Positions 28,457-38,987 of a DNA stretch of 64,000 nucleotides are shown here, one piece after another (within the stretch, counting starts at the first letter, position 1; every line of letters starts with the position of its first letter). The position numbers and the translations under genes were made by a program. The notes beneath the pieces are model-generated. The model searched no databases. It had not been told where the DNA came from and worked only from the letters and a program-made list of their open reading frames with translations. Source of the DNA: Methylobacterium haplocladii (GTDB lineage: Bacteria > Pseudomonadota > Alphaproteobacteria > Rhizobiales > Beijerinckiaceae); assembly GCF_007992175.1 (NCBI RefSeq), contig NZ_BJZT01000008.1:62001-126000 (forward strand), read 5' to 3'.

Positions 28457-28536
28457 GCGGTGGGGCTGAATATTGGTCGCACCGCGTGCGATGCCGGTTC
28501 AATCGCGCGCAAGATTTTGTGCGGGACGCGGGACGC

Positions 28537-28570
28537 CATCCCCTCTCCCCGTGTGCGGAGACAGGGGATG
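28537..28570. repeat. Inverted repeat between protease and sigma genes
   Basis: CATCCCCT at 28537 pairs with AGGGGATG ending at 28570, with partly pairing interior (CTCCCCG / CGGAGA). No T-run follows on either side. The CTCCCC...GGGG core resembles the longer repeat at 37239-37435, suggesting a dispersed intergenic repeat family. Confidence 0.5.
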
Positions 28571-28601
28571 CAGCTCGGTCCGCCCGGCTTCGCTCCCAGG
28601 T

Positions 28602-30344
28602 TCATTTCTCCGCACCACCACCACCGGCTGCGGCCGGAACGGCCATGCCAACCGGTGGCGGTTCGGCTTTCGCCGTCTCCGTCGGTTTCACCTCGCTGAC
28701 GGCCGGTGCCGGAAACGACATCCCGATGGCCCGAAGCGCCTCGCGCGCATCCGCCGAGCCCGCGCCGAAATCCGCGTCGGGGCCGGCCGGGCCGAGGTCG
28801 CGTGCGCTCGTCGTCAAAGCCTCCCGCAGCGTTGCCAGGGTCAGCTCGGGCTTGGCCTCGAGCATCATCGCGACGATGCCGGCGACCTGCGGCGCGGCCA
28901 TGGAGGTGCCGGTCAGGAAGCCGTAGGTGCCACCGGGGGCGACCACGAACACCTCGACGCCGGGCGCGGAGACGCAAAGGTGCGGCCCCCGATTGGCTCC
29001 GGGAAACAGCTTGTCCTCGGCGTCGGTGGCGGTGACGGCGATCACGTTGGGATCGGCCGCCGGATATAGCGGCGGCGAAGACAGGCCGCCATTGCCGGCG
29101 GCGGCCACGTACACAAACCCCTTGGCGGTGCCGGCCGCAAGGAACTGCGACAGCTTCGCGTCGGCAGGCCCGGCGAAGCTCATATTGACGACGCGAGCGC
29201 CGGCCGTCGCCGCCCGATCGATCGCGCGCAAGACGTGGATCGTGGTGCCCTGGGCCCCGGGTTTGTCCCCGGCGCGGCCGGTGAAGGCGCGGAGCGCCAC
29301 GAGGCGCGCCTCGGGAGCGGCGCTGGCGAGTTGCGCCCGCGCGCCGACGATGCCCGCCACCGCCGTGCCATGCGCGTCCACATCGCCCGCCGGCAGCGCG
29401 GCCTTGCCGATGGCGTCCCAACTCTCCGCGAGGGAGCCGGCGAGGGCCGGGTGTCCGCCGTCGATGCCGGAATCAATCACTGCGATGGCGACGCCGCGCC
29501 CGGTCGCGGCCCGATGGGCTTCGTCCAGATGGAGCTTGGCCACGGCGTATTGCGCACCGGCGAAGGGCAGGGCCGCGGTCGCGTCGCCGACCAGCGCATA
29601 GGCGTGGTTCGCCTGGGCCGAGGCGACCTGTGGATCGGCCTGGAGCGCCCGCACGACCGCAGCGACGAGGCGACCGTCACGGATACGGTAGCGGTGCAGG
29701 GTCAGCGGGACCAGACTGAAGGTGTCGGATTCGATCGGGTCCAGGCGCTCGCGGCGCGCGAGCCGCGTCAGCGTGCCACCCGGCGCGCCGGTCTTCAGCT
29801 CGATCAGCACCTCGCGGGGCACGGTGCCCGGCTCCTCGCTCCGAAAGGCCGCCACGGGAGCAGGTGCTGCGGGGACGATCTGCTTCGGCGGACGCGGGGG
29901 CGGGGCCTTCGCCACCGGGGCGATGCGCGCGGGCCGTGCGGCAGGCTGGGCCTTGGCAGTCTCCACCGGCACGACGCGTGATGGCCTCACGACCCGGAGC
30001 GGCGGCTCGGTCGGGCGAAGCCGGACGGGGCGGTCGACAATGGGCCGCTGTCGGGTCGGCGGTTCCACCACTCGGCCGGGACGGCGTGGGGGAGGGGATT
30101 CCTCTGCCTCTTCGGCCCGTGACGCCCGTTCGCGGGCCATGGACCCGACCACGCCGCCAAGGATGGCGCCCCCGATCCCGAGGCCGATCCCGGCCCCGCC
30201 ACCAAGACCTCCGCCACCATAGCCGCCGCTCTGTCCGCCCGGCATGCCTCGATACTGGGCCAGCGCCGGGAGCGGCGCGAGGGCAAGGAGTACCCAGGCC
30301 CCCGCGAGCGCCATCGACCGATTGGATCCCGCGCGTCCCATCAT
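28602..30344 (-). CDS. S8 (subtilisin-like) serine protease, exported
   Basis: 580 aa. Signal peptide about 1-29 (ALAGAWVLLALAPLPALAQ), then a Gly-rich segment with a glycine-zipper-like hydrophobic stretch (about 40-68), a Pro/Arg-rich linker (80-165), and a propeptide-like region (about 175-255, EVLIELKTGAPGGTL to NHAYALVGD). The catalytic domain has Asp291 (VIDSGIDG), His325 (DAHGTAVAGI), oxyanion Asn417 (AAAGNGG) and Ser481 (GTSMAAPQVAG), all intact. The ATG at 30344 has GGAGA 7 nt upstream. Its neighbours downstream are an ECF sigma and its anti-sigma, suggesting regulated proteolysis at the envelope. Confidence 0.92.
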   Translation of the reverse strand: MMGRAGSNRSMALAGAWVLLALAPLPALAQYRGMPGGQSGGYGGGGLGGGAGIGLGIGGAILGGVVGSMARERASRAEEAEESPPPRRPGRVVEPPTRQRPIVDRPVRLRPTEPPLRVVRPSRVVPVETAKAQPAARPARIAPVAKAPPPRPPKQIVPAAPAPVAAFRSEEPGTVPREVLIELKTGAPGGTLTRLARRERLDPIESDTFSLVPLTLHRYRIRDGRLVAAVVRALQADPQVASAQANHAYALVGDATAALPFAGAQYAVAKLHLDEAHRAATGRGVAIAVIDSGIDGGHPALAGSLAESWDAIGKAALPAGDVDAHGTAVAGIVGARAQLASAAPEARLVALRAFTGRAGDKPGAQGTTIHVLRAIDRAATAGARVVNMSFAGPADAKLSQFLAAGTAKGFVYVAAAGNGGLSSPPLYPAADPNVIAVTATDAEDKLFPGANRGPHLCVSAPGVEVFVVAPGGTYGFLTGTSMAAPQVAGIVAMMLEAKPELTLATLREALTTSARDLGPAGPDADFGAGSADAREALRAIGMSFPAPAVSEVKPTETAKAEPPPVGMAVPAAAGGGGAEK

Positions 30345-30546
30345 GGAAAATCTCCGCGGTCCTTCGCGACGTCACCATCTCGATTCGCCGCGATCACGCT
30401 TCGCGGCAATGCTCACACTGTGTCCGAATGACCATCGCTCGTCCACGCAGTCATCGACATCGCGAACATTATCGGCGCTGACGCGCGGAAGGCGCGGAGC
30501 GCTCTCGGCGTTCCGCTCCCCACTCGCGAACACTGTGCGGATGCGC

Positions 30547-30843
30547 TCAGTAGCAGACGCGAACGCTGCGCACGTAGACGAAGCCGTCTTGATCGACCAA
30601 GCGACGCCGCTCGATCACACAGTCTCCGGTGCCGGCGCTGGCCGCACTCGCAGCGATCGCTCCCAGGGCGAGTCCACCGGCCAGGGCAGCGGCGCCATAA
30701 CCGTATCCATAGCCATAGTAGGGAAACGGCTTGGCGCTGGCCGTGTTCGGCAGGCCGAGGCCGCCGGCGATCATCGTGGCGGAGATCGCGGCAAGCACGG
30801 TCTTGCGGGTGCGGATAGCGGAGAGAGCGGCGAGGAGCGACAT
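30547..30843 (-). CDS. Small secreted Gly/Tyr-rich protein (98 aa)
   Basis: Signal peptide about 1-37 (LAAISATMIAGGLGLPNTASA), then PYYGYGYGYG, a hydrophobic Ala/Gly stretch (about 50-65) and a C-terminal two-Cys motif (GDCVIERRRLVDQDG ... VRVCY). The ATG at 30843 has AAAGGA about 9 nt upstream; an earlier in-frame start gives an unlikely basic leader. Such small GYGYG secreted proteins are frequent in Methylobacterium; function unknown. Confidence 0.8.
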   Translation of the reverse strand: MSLLAALSAIRTRKTVLAAISATMIAGGLGLPNTASAKPFPYYGYGYGYGAAALAGGLALGAIAASAASAGTGDCVIERRRLVDQDGFVYVRSVRVCY

Positions 30844-31231
30844 GGCGTGGGGTCCTTTAGCGGGCCGGCCCGCCCGATGCGGCCCGGATACGAGTGGGTC
30901 GCGCCAAGGCACTCGCCGGTTCATTGCCGGCCGCATATTTTTTGAAATTTTGTCGCGACGGTTTTTTTAAGGCGCCTGAAGTCGCCGCGAAGCCAACGAA
31001 GGCAACGCCGTTTCAGAGGCTCGATCTGCACGGGGCCGAGCGTACGATGCTTTGTCGGGTCTGCCGATCCGGCTCGGCCGTCGCCGGCCGACGGGCGCAT
31101 GTCGAAATCGAAGGCTGCCGCACACGCAGCAGATTTTTTTCGGCCTGCAGTGAACCGGGCGCGCCGCTGCCGCGACCCATCTCCATCGCCCCGCGGGATC
31201 GTCTCCCGCACCGGGCCAAGGAGATGCAGCG
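30844..31231. other. Divergent intergenic region with T-rich tracts
   Basis: 388 bp between two divergent small genes. It carries TATTTTTTGAAATTTTG and a run of seven T near 30961-30967, and a GCTGC...GCAGC hairpin (31114-31130) before seven T at 31134-31140. These stand out in high-GC DNA and could be promoter or small-RNA terminator elements. No coding frame is supported. Confidence 0.4.
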
Positions 31232-31429
31232 ATGGCCCAGCCGCGCACGACCTCACCCACAGCCCGATGGGGCATCCCGCTCGTCCTGCCGCACGTGCTC
31301 CTCAGCCTCGGCCTCCTGACCTTCGCTGCGATCAGCGAGCGGCCGGCGCCGTCCGAGAGCGTCCGGGCCGTTCCGGACATCGCGTCGGCGACGACTGCCA
31401 TGCCCTCACGCCGGATCGATCGAAGCTGA
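31232..31429 (+). CDS. Small single-span membrane protein (65 aa)
   Basis: ATG at 31232 with AAGGAG about 8 nt upstream. One hydrophobic segment (about 14-34, GIPLVLPHVLLSLGLLTFAAI) after a short basic/polar N-terminus, then a polar 30-residue tail. Probably inner-membrane, possibly an uncleaved signal anchor. Family unknown. A truncated lipoprotein remnant follows 20 nt downstream. Confidence 0.7.
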   Translation: MAQPRTTSPTARWGIPLVLPHVLLSLGLLTFAAISERPAPSESVRAVPDIASATTAMPSRRIDRS

Positions 31430-31449
31430 GCACACCGGATGATCCGTAA

Positions 31450-31713
31450 GATCCCGCCGGCTATCGGCCGGTGATCGTGCCGGTGCGGACGAAGGTCGTG
31501 GGTACAGGGGCTGCCGGCATGGCCGGGAACATCTTGCTCGGCGGCGTCGTCGGCATCGGAGTCGATGCGGTGACAGGCGCGGCCTTCGACCACTTCCCGA
31601 ATCCCGTGAGCGCGACGCTGGTACCGGCCTCGCTGCCGAGCGCGCAGCGGGTCGCCCGTGGCCGGCGCGCCGGCCAAGCGGTTGCGCTACCGGAGCCCGG
31701 TCCGGGGATGTAG
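31450..31713 (+). pseudogene. 5'-truncated lipoprotein C-terminal remnant
   Basis: The frame reads AGYRPVIVPVRTKVVGTGAA, then GMAGNILLGGVVGIGVDAVT and DHFPNPVSATLVP. This is the conserved C-terminal block (Gly-rich membrane-like segment plus PNPVxxTL) of PEGA-like lipoproteins common in Hyphomicrobiales. An in-frame stop (TAA at 31447) lies directly upstream, and no lipobox or N-terminal half is found in any + frame before it. The tail after LVPAS differs from the family ending and runs to TAG at 31713. Best read as a decayed fragment; a short GTG-started protein from 31471 cannot be excluded. Confidence 0.5.
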
Positions 31714-31787
31714 CGGATCTGCACGCCGTGCCATGCTGAACGCGCGGCGCGCCCGGCTCCTTCGTGTCGAGTCGCGGAGGACAGCCC

Positions 31788-32201
31788 ATGACCGAGAATG
31801 ACGCAGCGTCGAAGGGTCAGCCCATCGATCGCGGGCCACCGGTCATCCGCACCGTCGCCATGCCGGCCGACACCAACCCGGCCGGCGACATCTTCGGCGG
31901 CTGGCTGATGGCACAGATGGATCTCGCCGCCGGCAACGTCGCGGCGCGGCGCGCTCGGGGCCGCTGCGCCACAATCTCGGCGGAGGCGATGACCTTCCAC
32001 CATCCGGTCTTTGTCGGCGACGAAGTCAGCCTCTACGCGTGGATCGTTTCCGTGGGCCGCTCCTCGCTGAAGATCCAGGTCGAGGTCTGGCGGCGGGAAC
32101 GCGAGAGCGAGGAAACCATGAAGGTAACGCAGGCGCTCTTCACCTTCGTGGCGATCGGGCCGGACCGGCGGCCGCGTCCTGTACCGCCTGAGAAGGCTTA
32201 G
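31788..32201 (+). CDS. Acyl-CoA thioesterase (YciA-type hotdog fold)
   Basis: 137 aa, a single hotdog domain. Diagnostic segments: RTVAMPADTNPAGDIFGGWL (residues about 21-40), with the catalytic Asp/Gly region of YciA, and ISAEAMTFHHPVFVGDEVSLY, then SLKIQVEVWRR. It hydrolyses acyl-CoA in the cytosol with broad specificity. The ATG at 31788 has GGAGG 7 nt upstream; earlier frame extension is not needed. It overlaps the convergent esterase by 4 nt. Confidence 0.92.
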   Translation: MTENDAASKGQPIDRGPPVIRTVAMPADTNPAGDIFGGWLMAQMDLAAGNVAARRARGRCATISAEAMTFHHPVFVGDEVSLYAWIVSVGRSSLKIQVEVWRRERESEETMKVTQALFTFVAIGPDRRPRPVPPEKA

Positions 32202-33103
32202 CGCATCCGCACCGATGAGAGCTGCCGCCGTTCGGCATGCTGGTGCAGGAAAGCGGCCATCTCGGAGAGCACGGGGGCCTTTGAGCGGAAGGTGATGGAA
32301 AGCGCGAGCAACGTGTCGGCGTGGTCGAGGCCGGCATAGACCCGCTCCTGCACCGGCACGCGGGCCTCGCGCAGCCGCGCCGCGAGGCTCTTCGTATTCC
32401 GTGGCCGAACGGTGGTGTCGGCGTCGCCCGTGGCGAGGAAGGCGGGCGGGGCGTTCGGGCCGGCGAAGTTCACGGGCTGCGTCGCCTGCGGATCGGACGC
32501 TTGGCCGAAGACGTCGACCGAGGTCGCCTGGTCGAAGGGGAAAAAGTCGTAGGGACCGGAGAGGCCGGCCACCGCGCGGATCACCCGCGGATCGACCCCG
32601 GCGCGGCGCAGATAGCTAGGATCGAGCCCGAGCATCACCGCGTTGTAGGCGCCGGCCGAATGGCCCGCGAGGACGATCTTCTTCGGGTCGCCGCCATAGG
32701 CTGCGATGTTGTCGCGCACCCAGGCTATGGCCCGGGCACCGTCGTCGAGAAAATCCGGAAAACGCACCTGCGGGTAGAGCCGGTAGTCCGGCAGCACCGT
32801 CACGAAGCCCTGAGCGGCCAGGGCTTGCGCGGCGAAGGCGTAGTCGTCCTTCGAGCCGTTCTTCCAGGAACCGCCATAGAAGAACACCAGCACCGGCGCG
32901 TTGGTCACGTCCGTGATCGGCGTGAATACGTCGAGGCGCTGTCGCGGATCCTCGCCATAGGCCACGTCCCTCAGCGAGAGCCGCGCGCCGGCATCGCGCG
33001 GTCCGAGCGCATCGAACAGCGCCAGGGGCGAGCAGCCGGACATTCCGAGGGTGGAGAGCAGGAGGCAGCCGAACGAGAGTACGGCGACGAGGACCCGGAT
33101 CAT
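32198..33103 (-). CDS. Alpha/beta hydrolase, probable lipoprotein carboxylesterase
   Basis: 301 aa. The N-terminus (LVAVLSFGCLLLSTLGMSGC) is a signal with a lipobox-like end at Cys24; the Met at -3 makes lipidation likely but not certain. The alpha/beta-hydrolase core has an oxyanion motif FFYGGSW (75-80), nucleophile Ser149 in GHSAGA, Asp in TGDADTTV and His in GLDHADT. It resembles BD-FAE/acetylesterase-type carboxylesterases. Substrate unknown. The ATG at 33103 has GGGAG close upstream. Confidence 0.87.
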   Translation of the reverse strand: MIRVLVAVLSFGCLLLSTLGMSGCSPLALFDALGPRDAGARLSLRDVAYGEDPRQRLDVFTPITDVTNAPVLVFFYGGSWKNGSKDDYAFAAQALAAQGFVTVLPDYRLYPQVRFPDFLDDGARAIAWVRDNIAAYGGDPKKIVLAGHSAGAYNAVMLGLDPSYLRRAGVDPRVIRAVAGLSGPYDFFPFDQATSVDVFGQASDPQATQPVNFAGPNAPPAFLATGDADTTVRPRNTKSLAARLREARVPVQERVYAGLDHADTLLALSITFRSKAPVLSEMAAFLHQHAERRQLSSVRMR

Positions 33104-33203
33104 GCAACTCCCGAGGGCTGGCGTTCGATGCCACGTGATGGGGCAGACGGGGCGGATTCATGGCCGAGGCGCGGCGAAGCGCGGCCTGGTTTTCAATGCC
33201 GCA

Positions 33204-34172
33204 TCAGGTCCGCAGAACGATGCAGGCGCCGCCGGCCTTGCGGATGCGGTTACAGAGCGTATCGCCCGCGGCCCGCGTCTCGGCCGGGATTCGGATGCGA
33301 TAGAACGCCCGCGTCCCGCGGAAGCGTAGACGCGTCCCGATGATCATTGGGCGGACGTCGCCGATCACACCGGCGTAGAGGGAGCGTGTCCGCGAAAAAC
33401 TCGCGAGCGCCAGGGACTTCGAAAAGTTGCCGGCAAGCTGGATACCCCAGGGTGCCGTCACCCCGCCCTCGACCGGCAGCGCGAAGCGGTCGCCGCGCGA
33501 GGGGATGCGCAACAGGGCCGTAACCTGGATGCAGGTCTGGGCCGGCTCGGCGACGGCGTCCTTCGTCACGCCTTTGGCCGCGTCCGGCGCCTGTGTGGTC
33601 TCCGACGGTTTCGCGTCCGACTTCTTCGCCGGTTCGCCCTCCTCCGGCGCTATCTCGATCTGCACCCCCGGACGCCAATCCTCGGCGGGGCGGCCAGTCA
33701 GGGCGATGACGTAGGCGCGGGTTTCCGACGGCAGGCCGCCGGTGCCGGCGAGCCACTTCGACACACGGCCCGGGCCGCCATTGTAAGCGGCTGCGGCGAG
33801 GCCGAGATTGCCGAATTGGGTACGCAGGTCCGCGAGTAGATGCGCCGCATGCGGGATCGCCTGCTCCGGGTCGAACGGATCGAGCAGCCCGCGCTCCCTG
33901 GCGGTACCCGGCATGAACTGCGCGACGCCCTGCGCCCCGACCGGGCTGACGGCGGTCACGCGGAACGCACTTTCGCGAAAGATCAGCCGCGTCAGGAATG
34001 GCACGGGGATCGCCCGCGCTTTTGCGGAATCCTCGATCAGCCGGCAGAGGGCCTGTGTCACGGTTTCGCCGTCGCCGCCGGCCCCGCCCGCGGCGGCATC
34101 GGCGATCGGGGCAGCCCAGAGAAACGCGAGGAAGGTGGTGAGGATGAGCGAAAGGCGCGGCACGGCTGCCAT
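33204..34172 (-). CDS. Lytic murein transglycosylase (SLT domain)
   Basis: 322 aa. Signal peptide about 1-26. The SLT/GH23 domain spans about 40-165, with catalytic Glu67 in RESAF, GAQGVAQFMPGTA, and AAAAYNGGPGRVSKW. A Lys/Ala/Pro-rich linker (about 175-215) leads to a C-terminal ~95-residue domain (TCIQVTALLRIPS to GGACIVLRT) that resembles a SPOR-like peptidoglycan-binding fold, though weakly. It cleaves the MurNAc-GlcNAc bond in the periplasm. The ATG at 34172 is preceded by an in-frame stop, so the start is firm. Confidence 0.92.
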   Translation of the reverse strand: MAAVPRLSLILTTFLAFLWAAPIADAAAGGAGGDGETVTQALCRLIEDSAKARAIPVPFLTRLIFRESAFRVTAVSPVGAQGVAQFMPGTARERGLLDPFDPEQAIPHAAHLLADLRTQFGNLGLAAAAYNGGPGRVSKWLAGTGGLPSETRAYVIALTGRPAEDWRPGVQIEIAPEEGEPAKKSDAKPSETTQAPDAAKGVTKDAVAEPAQTCIQVTALLRIPSRGDRFALPVEGGVTAPWGIQLAGNFSKSLALASFSRTRSLYAGVIGDVRPMIIGTRLRFRGTRAFYRIRIPAETRAAGDTLCNRIRKAGGACIVLRT

Positions 34173-34317
34173 CTAGACGTGCGCCGGCTCGGAAGGAAAT
34201 CGGTACAGGGCCGCTCGTTCGTCGGCGCCGAGCATTCGCCCTCGGCCGATCGCGGCGCTATAACCCCACGCACCTTCTCTCGGCCGCCCGGCCGTGGCTG
34301 CCTCACGCGCGGTGCCG

Positions 34318-35970
<1,653 letters not shown>

Positions 35971-35988
35971 GGGGATCGTCCGGCGGAC

Positions 35989-37209
35989 ATGCCCCGCGCC
36001 CTGCTCATCGTCCTCGATTCCGTCGGCATCGGCGGTGCACCCGACGCAGCCCGCTATGGCGATGCAGGCTCGGATACGGTCGGCCATATCGCCGAAGCCT
36101 GCGCCCTTGGGGACGGTGACCGCGGAGGCCTGCGCTCCGGCCCGCTCCATCTGCCGAACCTGACAGCGCTCGGTCTCGGCCTCGCCGCCGAAGGCGCAAC
36201 GGGTCGTGTGCCGCCGGGACTGGCGCCGGTCGGCCGCAGCGAAGGGGCCTACGGCCATGCCGTCGAGACGGCGACGGGCAAGGACACGCCGTCCGGCCAC
36301 TGGGAGATCGCCGGCTTGGCCGTGCTGGAGGATTGGGGCCACTTCCCGGAGACGCGACCCAGCTTTCCGGCAGAGCTGACCGATGCCCTGGTCGCGCAGG
36401 CCGGGTTGCCCGGCATCCTCGGCGATTGCCACGCCTCCGGCATCACCGTCATCGAAGCCCTCGGGGCCGAGCACGTCCGAACCGGCAAGCCGATCTGCTA
36501 CACCTCTGCCGACAGCGTCTTCCAGGTCGCCGCTCACGAAGAGTCTTTCGGGCTGGACCGACTCTACGAGACCTGCCGGATCGCGCGAACGATCTGCGAC
36601 GACTGGCGCGTCGGCCGGGTCATCGCACGGCCCTTCGTCGGCTCGGAGACGGAAGGCTTTCGGCGAACGAAGAACCGCAAGGATTTCTCGGTGTCGCCGC
36701 CGGAGGCGACGCTGCTCGACCGGCTCGTGGCCGCCGGCAGGGAGGTCGTCAGCATCGGCAAGATCGGCGACATCTTCGCCCATCGCAGCACCGGCCGCGA
36801 GGTGAAGACCGCAAGCAACGGAGCCGGCGTCGAAGCTGCGCTCGACACCCTCGCGAGGCTCGGCGACGGCGGGTTTGTTTTCGTCAACCTCGTCGATTTC
36901 GACACCGAGCACGGCCACCGCCGCGACGTGCCGGGCTACGCCGCCGAACTGGAAGCCTTCGACGCGCGCATTCCCGCGATCCGGGCGGCGCTGCGCGATG
37001 GCGATCTCTGCGTGATCACCGCCGACCACGGCAACGACCCGACGTGGCGCGGGACGGAGCACACGCGCGAGCAGGTACCGATCCTGGCGTTCGGTCCGGG
37101 CGTCGCGCCGGGGCCTATCGGGCGGCGCGAGACGTTTTCCGACATCGGGGCGACGGTGGCGCGGCACCTTGGGCTGAGTGACGCAGGGGCCGGCAAGAGT
37201 TGGTGGTAG
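35989..37209 (+). CDS. deoB: Phosphopentomutase
   Basis: 406 aa of the alkaline-phosphatase superfamily. Metal ligands and catalytic motifs: [11 protein letters not shown] (Asp10), [11 protein letters not shown] with the phospho-Thr, [11 protein letters not shown], and TADHGNDP near the end. It interconverts ribose- or deoxyribose-1-phosphate and the 5-phosphate in nucleoside salvage, with Mn2+ in the cytosol. Length is normal. The 18-nt spacing after yejF suggests co-transcription, though the two have no obvious functional tie. Confidence 0.96.
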   Translation: MPRALLIVLDSVGIGGAPDAARYGDAGSDTVGHIAEACALGDGDRGGLRSGPLHLPNLTALGLGLAAEGATGRVPPGLAPVGRSEGAYGHAVETATGKDTPSGHWEIAGLAVLEDWGHFPETRPSFPAELTDALVAQAGLPGILGDCHASGITVIEALGAEHVRTGKPICYTSADSVFQVAAHEESFGLDRLYETCRIARTICDDWRVGRVIARPFVGSETEGFRRTKNRKDFSVSPPEATLLDRLVAAGREVVSIGKIGDIFAHRSTGREVKTASNGAGVEAALDTLARLGDGGFVFVNLVDFDTEHGHRRDVPGYAAELEAFDARIPAIRAALRDGDLCVITADHGNDPTWRGTEHTREQVPILAFGPGVAPGPIGRRETFSDIGATVARHLGLSDAGAGKSWW

Positions 37210-37238
37210 CCGACTTGAGCCATGGCCGGTGGTGCGCA

Positions 37239-37435
37239 CCCCTTGCCCCGCTTGCGGGGAGCGGGCCGCGACCACCTCGTCGTCGGCGCGGCGAGGCGGC
37301 AGCCGACGCTGCGGGGGCCTGGCCGGATACGCCCCGTTCGGAGTCGGCCCCTCACCCTCGGGTCGGCTTCGCCTCCGCTTGCCTCGCCCCCGGCAAGGGG
37401 GGCTCGGCCCTCTCCCCACAAGCGGGGCGAAGGGG
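37239..37435. repeat. Intergenic inverted repeat (CTCCCC-CAAGCGGGG type)
   Basis: The left arm 37239-37265 and right arm 37408-37435 are inverted copies with few mismatches (core CCCCGCTTGCGGGG versus CCCCACAAGCGGGG), separated by about 140 bp of GC-rich sequence. Each arm is itself palindromic. It lies between the converging deoB and the CobW-linked gene, whose C-terminus runs into it. It looks like a dispersed intergenic repeat. Confidence 0.65.
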
Positions 37436-37747
37436 AGGGCGAGCCCGCTCAGACCGCCCTGCGCGAAGCCGCCGCTCTTCCAGCACCACGCCCAAAACAT
37501 CCGCCAGTTCGACCGCTTCGATCGGCCGCCGGATTTTTACAGCGCGGGTCGGTTCGCCCACACGCATCACCAGCACGATCGTTTCCAGGTCCGGGCAGCC
37601 TGGATCTGCGCAGGCGATGGCGTTCACCGTCAGCGCATCGTCGGGGCCGAGGGCGAGCGCCTCGACCAATTGCAGCTTGAGTGCTGCGACCGCCTCGGTC
37701 TGGGCGGCGCTGCGGGCGCGCCAAGATTTGAGGCTGATGAAGCCCAT
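37352..37747 (-). CDS. Hypothetical protein downstream of CobW GTPase, CADPGCP motif
   Basis: 131 aa. The first ~95 residues look like a real domain: an N-terminal helix (AQTEAVAALKLQLVEALAL), then ALTVNAIACADPGCPDLETIV with two Cys, then VMRVGEPTRAVKIRRP and a final helix (AVELADVLGVVLEER). The Cys pair in CADPGCP could bind metal. The last ~35 residues are Arg/Pro-rich and derive from the intergenic repeat, so the true C-terminus may have been extended by repeat insertion. The ATG at 37747 is 4 nt after the CobW stop, so they form one operon. Family not recognised. Confidence 0.7.
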   Translation of the reverse strand: MGFISLKSWRARSAAQTEAVAALKLQLVEALALGPDDALTVNAIACADPGCPDLETIVLVMRVGEPTRAVKIRRPIEAVELADVLGVVLEERRLRAGRSERARPPLRPACGERAEPPLPGARQAEAKPTRG

Positions 37748-37751
37748 GCGC

Positions 37752-38969
37752 TCAGGCCGCCCGACGCCATTCCGGAAACGGGTCGGGTAGGCGGTGATAG
37801 GCGGCCGGGTCGAAGCGCGTGATGGTCTCCGAGCCGACGAGGCAGGCATCGAGGGCGGCGGTGATGGCGTCGCGGTCCATGCCGGTGCCGATGAAGACGA
37901 GCTCCTGCCGGCGATCGCCCCAGACCTCGCTCCAGTTCTTTTCGAGATGACCCGTCCAGGTCGCCTCGTCGGGCCAGCGCGCACGCGGCACGGCCGCCCA
38001 CCAGAAGCCCATGGCTGAGACCCGCGCGATCGCCCCGGCCAGCGAAAATTCGCCGACCCAGTCGGGTCGTGTCGCCAGCCAGAAATGGCCTTTGGCGCGG
38101 ATCAGGCCCGGCCAGGTGCGGTCGATGAACGCATTGAACTTTCCCGGGTCGAACGGCCGGCGTGCCCGATAGACGAAGCTGGACACGCCGTATTCCTCGG
38201 TCTCCGGCACGTGCTCGTGAGCGCCGTAGAGTTCCTTGAACCAGAGCGGATGCGCCTGCGCCTTCTCCTCGTCGAACAGGCCGGTATCGAGGATGGCGTT
38301 GAGCGGCGCCCGGCCGTGCGAGGTCTCGACCATGCGGGCGTCGGCGTTCAATCCGCGCACCACCGAACGTACGAGGGCGAGCTGATCGGCCGAGACGTCC
38401 TCGACCTTGTTGATGACGACGACGTCGGCGAATTCGATCTGCTCGACCAGCAGATCGACCAGCGTGCGGTTGTCCTCGTCGCCAGCCGTCTCGCCGCGGT
38501 CGCGCAGAAAGGCGTTGGAGCCGTAGTCGCGCAGCAGGTTCACGGCGTCCACCACGGTGACCATGGTGTCGAGACGCGCGACGTCGCTCAGCGCATGACC
38601 GTCGTCGTCGCGAAAGGAGAAGGTGCTCGCCACCGGCAGCGGCTCCGCGATGCCGGTACCCTCGATCAGGAGGTAGTCGTAGCGGCCTTCCTCCGCGAGT
38701 CGGCGCACCTCGGCCAAGAGATCGTCGCGCAAGGTGCAGCAGATGCAGCCGTTGGTCAGCTCAACCAGTCTCTCGTCCGTGCGCGAAAGATTGGCGCCCC
38801 CATCTCGCACGAGGTCGGCGTCGATGTTCACCTCGCTCATGTCATTGACGATCACGGCGACGCGACGGCCTTCACGGTTGCTCAGGACATGGTTCAGCAA
38901 TGTCGTCTTGCCGGCCCCTAGGAAGCCGGAGAGCACGGTGACGGGGAGGCGGGCGCCGATCGATGTCAT
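37752..38969 (-). CDS. CobW/COG0523-family GTPase (zinc metallochaperone type)
   Basis: 405 aa G3E GTPase. Walker [10 protein letters not shown] (15-23), the CxCC metal motif GCICC with Cys75, Cys77 and Cys78, GTGIAEPLP switch, and the NKVED G4-like segment. The C-terminal CobW_C domain includes [19 protein letters not shown]0523 proteins with this motif are zinc chaperones or low-zinc responders in many bacteria. An operator-like palindrome resembling Zur boxes lies 18 nt upstream of the ATG (38969), supporting zinc control. It is followed at 4 nt by the CADPGCP gene. Cobalamin involvement is not supported by context. Confidence 0.9.
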   Translation of the reverse strand: MTSIGARLPVTVLSGFLGAGKTTLLNHVLSNREGRRVAVIVNDMSEVNIDADLVRDGGANLSRTDERLVELTNGCICCTLRDDLLAEVRRLAEEGRYDYLLIEGTGIAEPLPVASTFSFRDDDGHALSDVARLDTMVTVVDAVNLLRDYGSNAFLRDRGETAGDEDNRTLVDLLVEQIEFADVVVINKVEDVSADQLALVRSVVRGLNADARMVETSHGRAPLNAILDTGLFDEEKAQAHPLWFKELYGAHEHVPETEEYGVSSFVYRARRPFDPGKFNAFIDRTWPGLIRAKGHFWLATRPDWVGEFSLAGAIARVSAMGFWWAAVPRARWPDEATWTGHLEKNWSEVWGDRRQELVFIGTGMDRDAITAALDACLVGSETITRFDPAAYHRLPDPFPEWRRAA

Positions 38970-38987
38970 ACGAATCTCATCGCGTTA

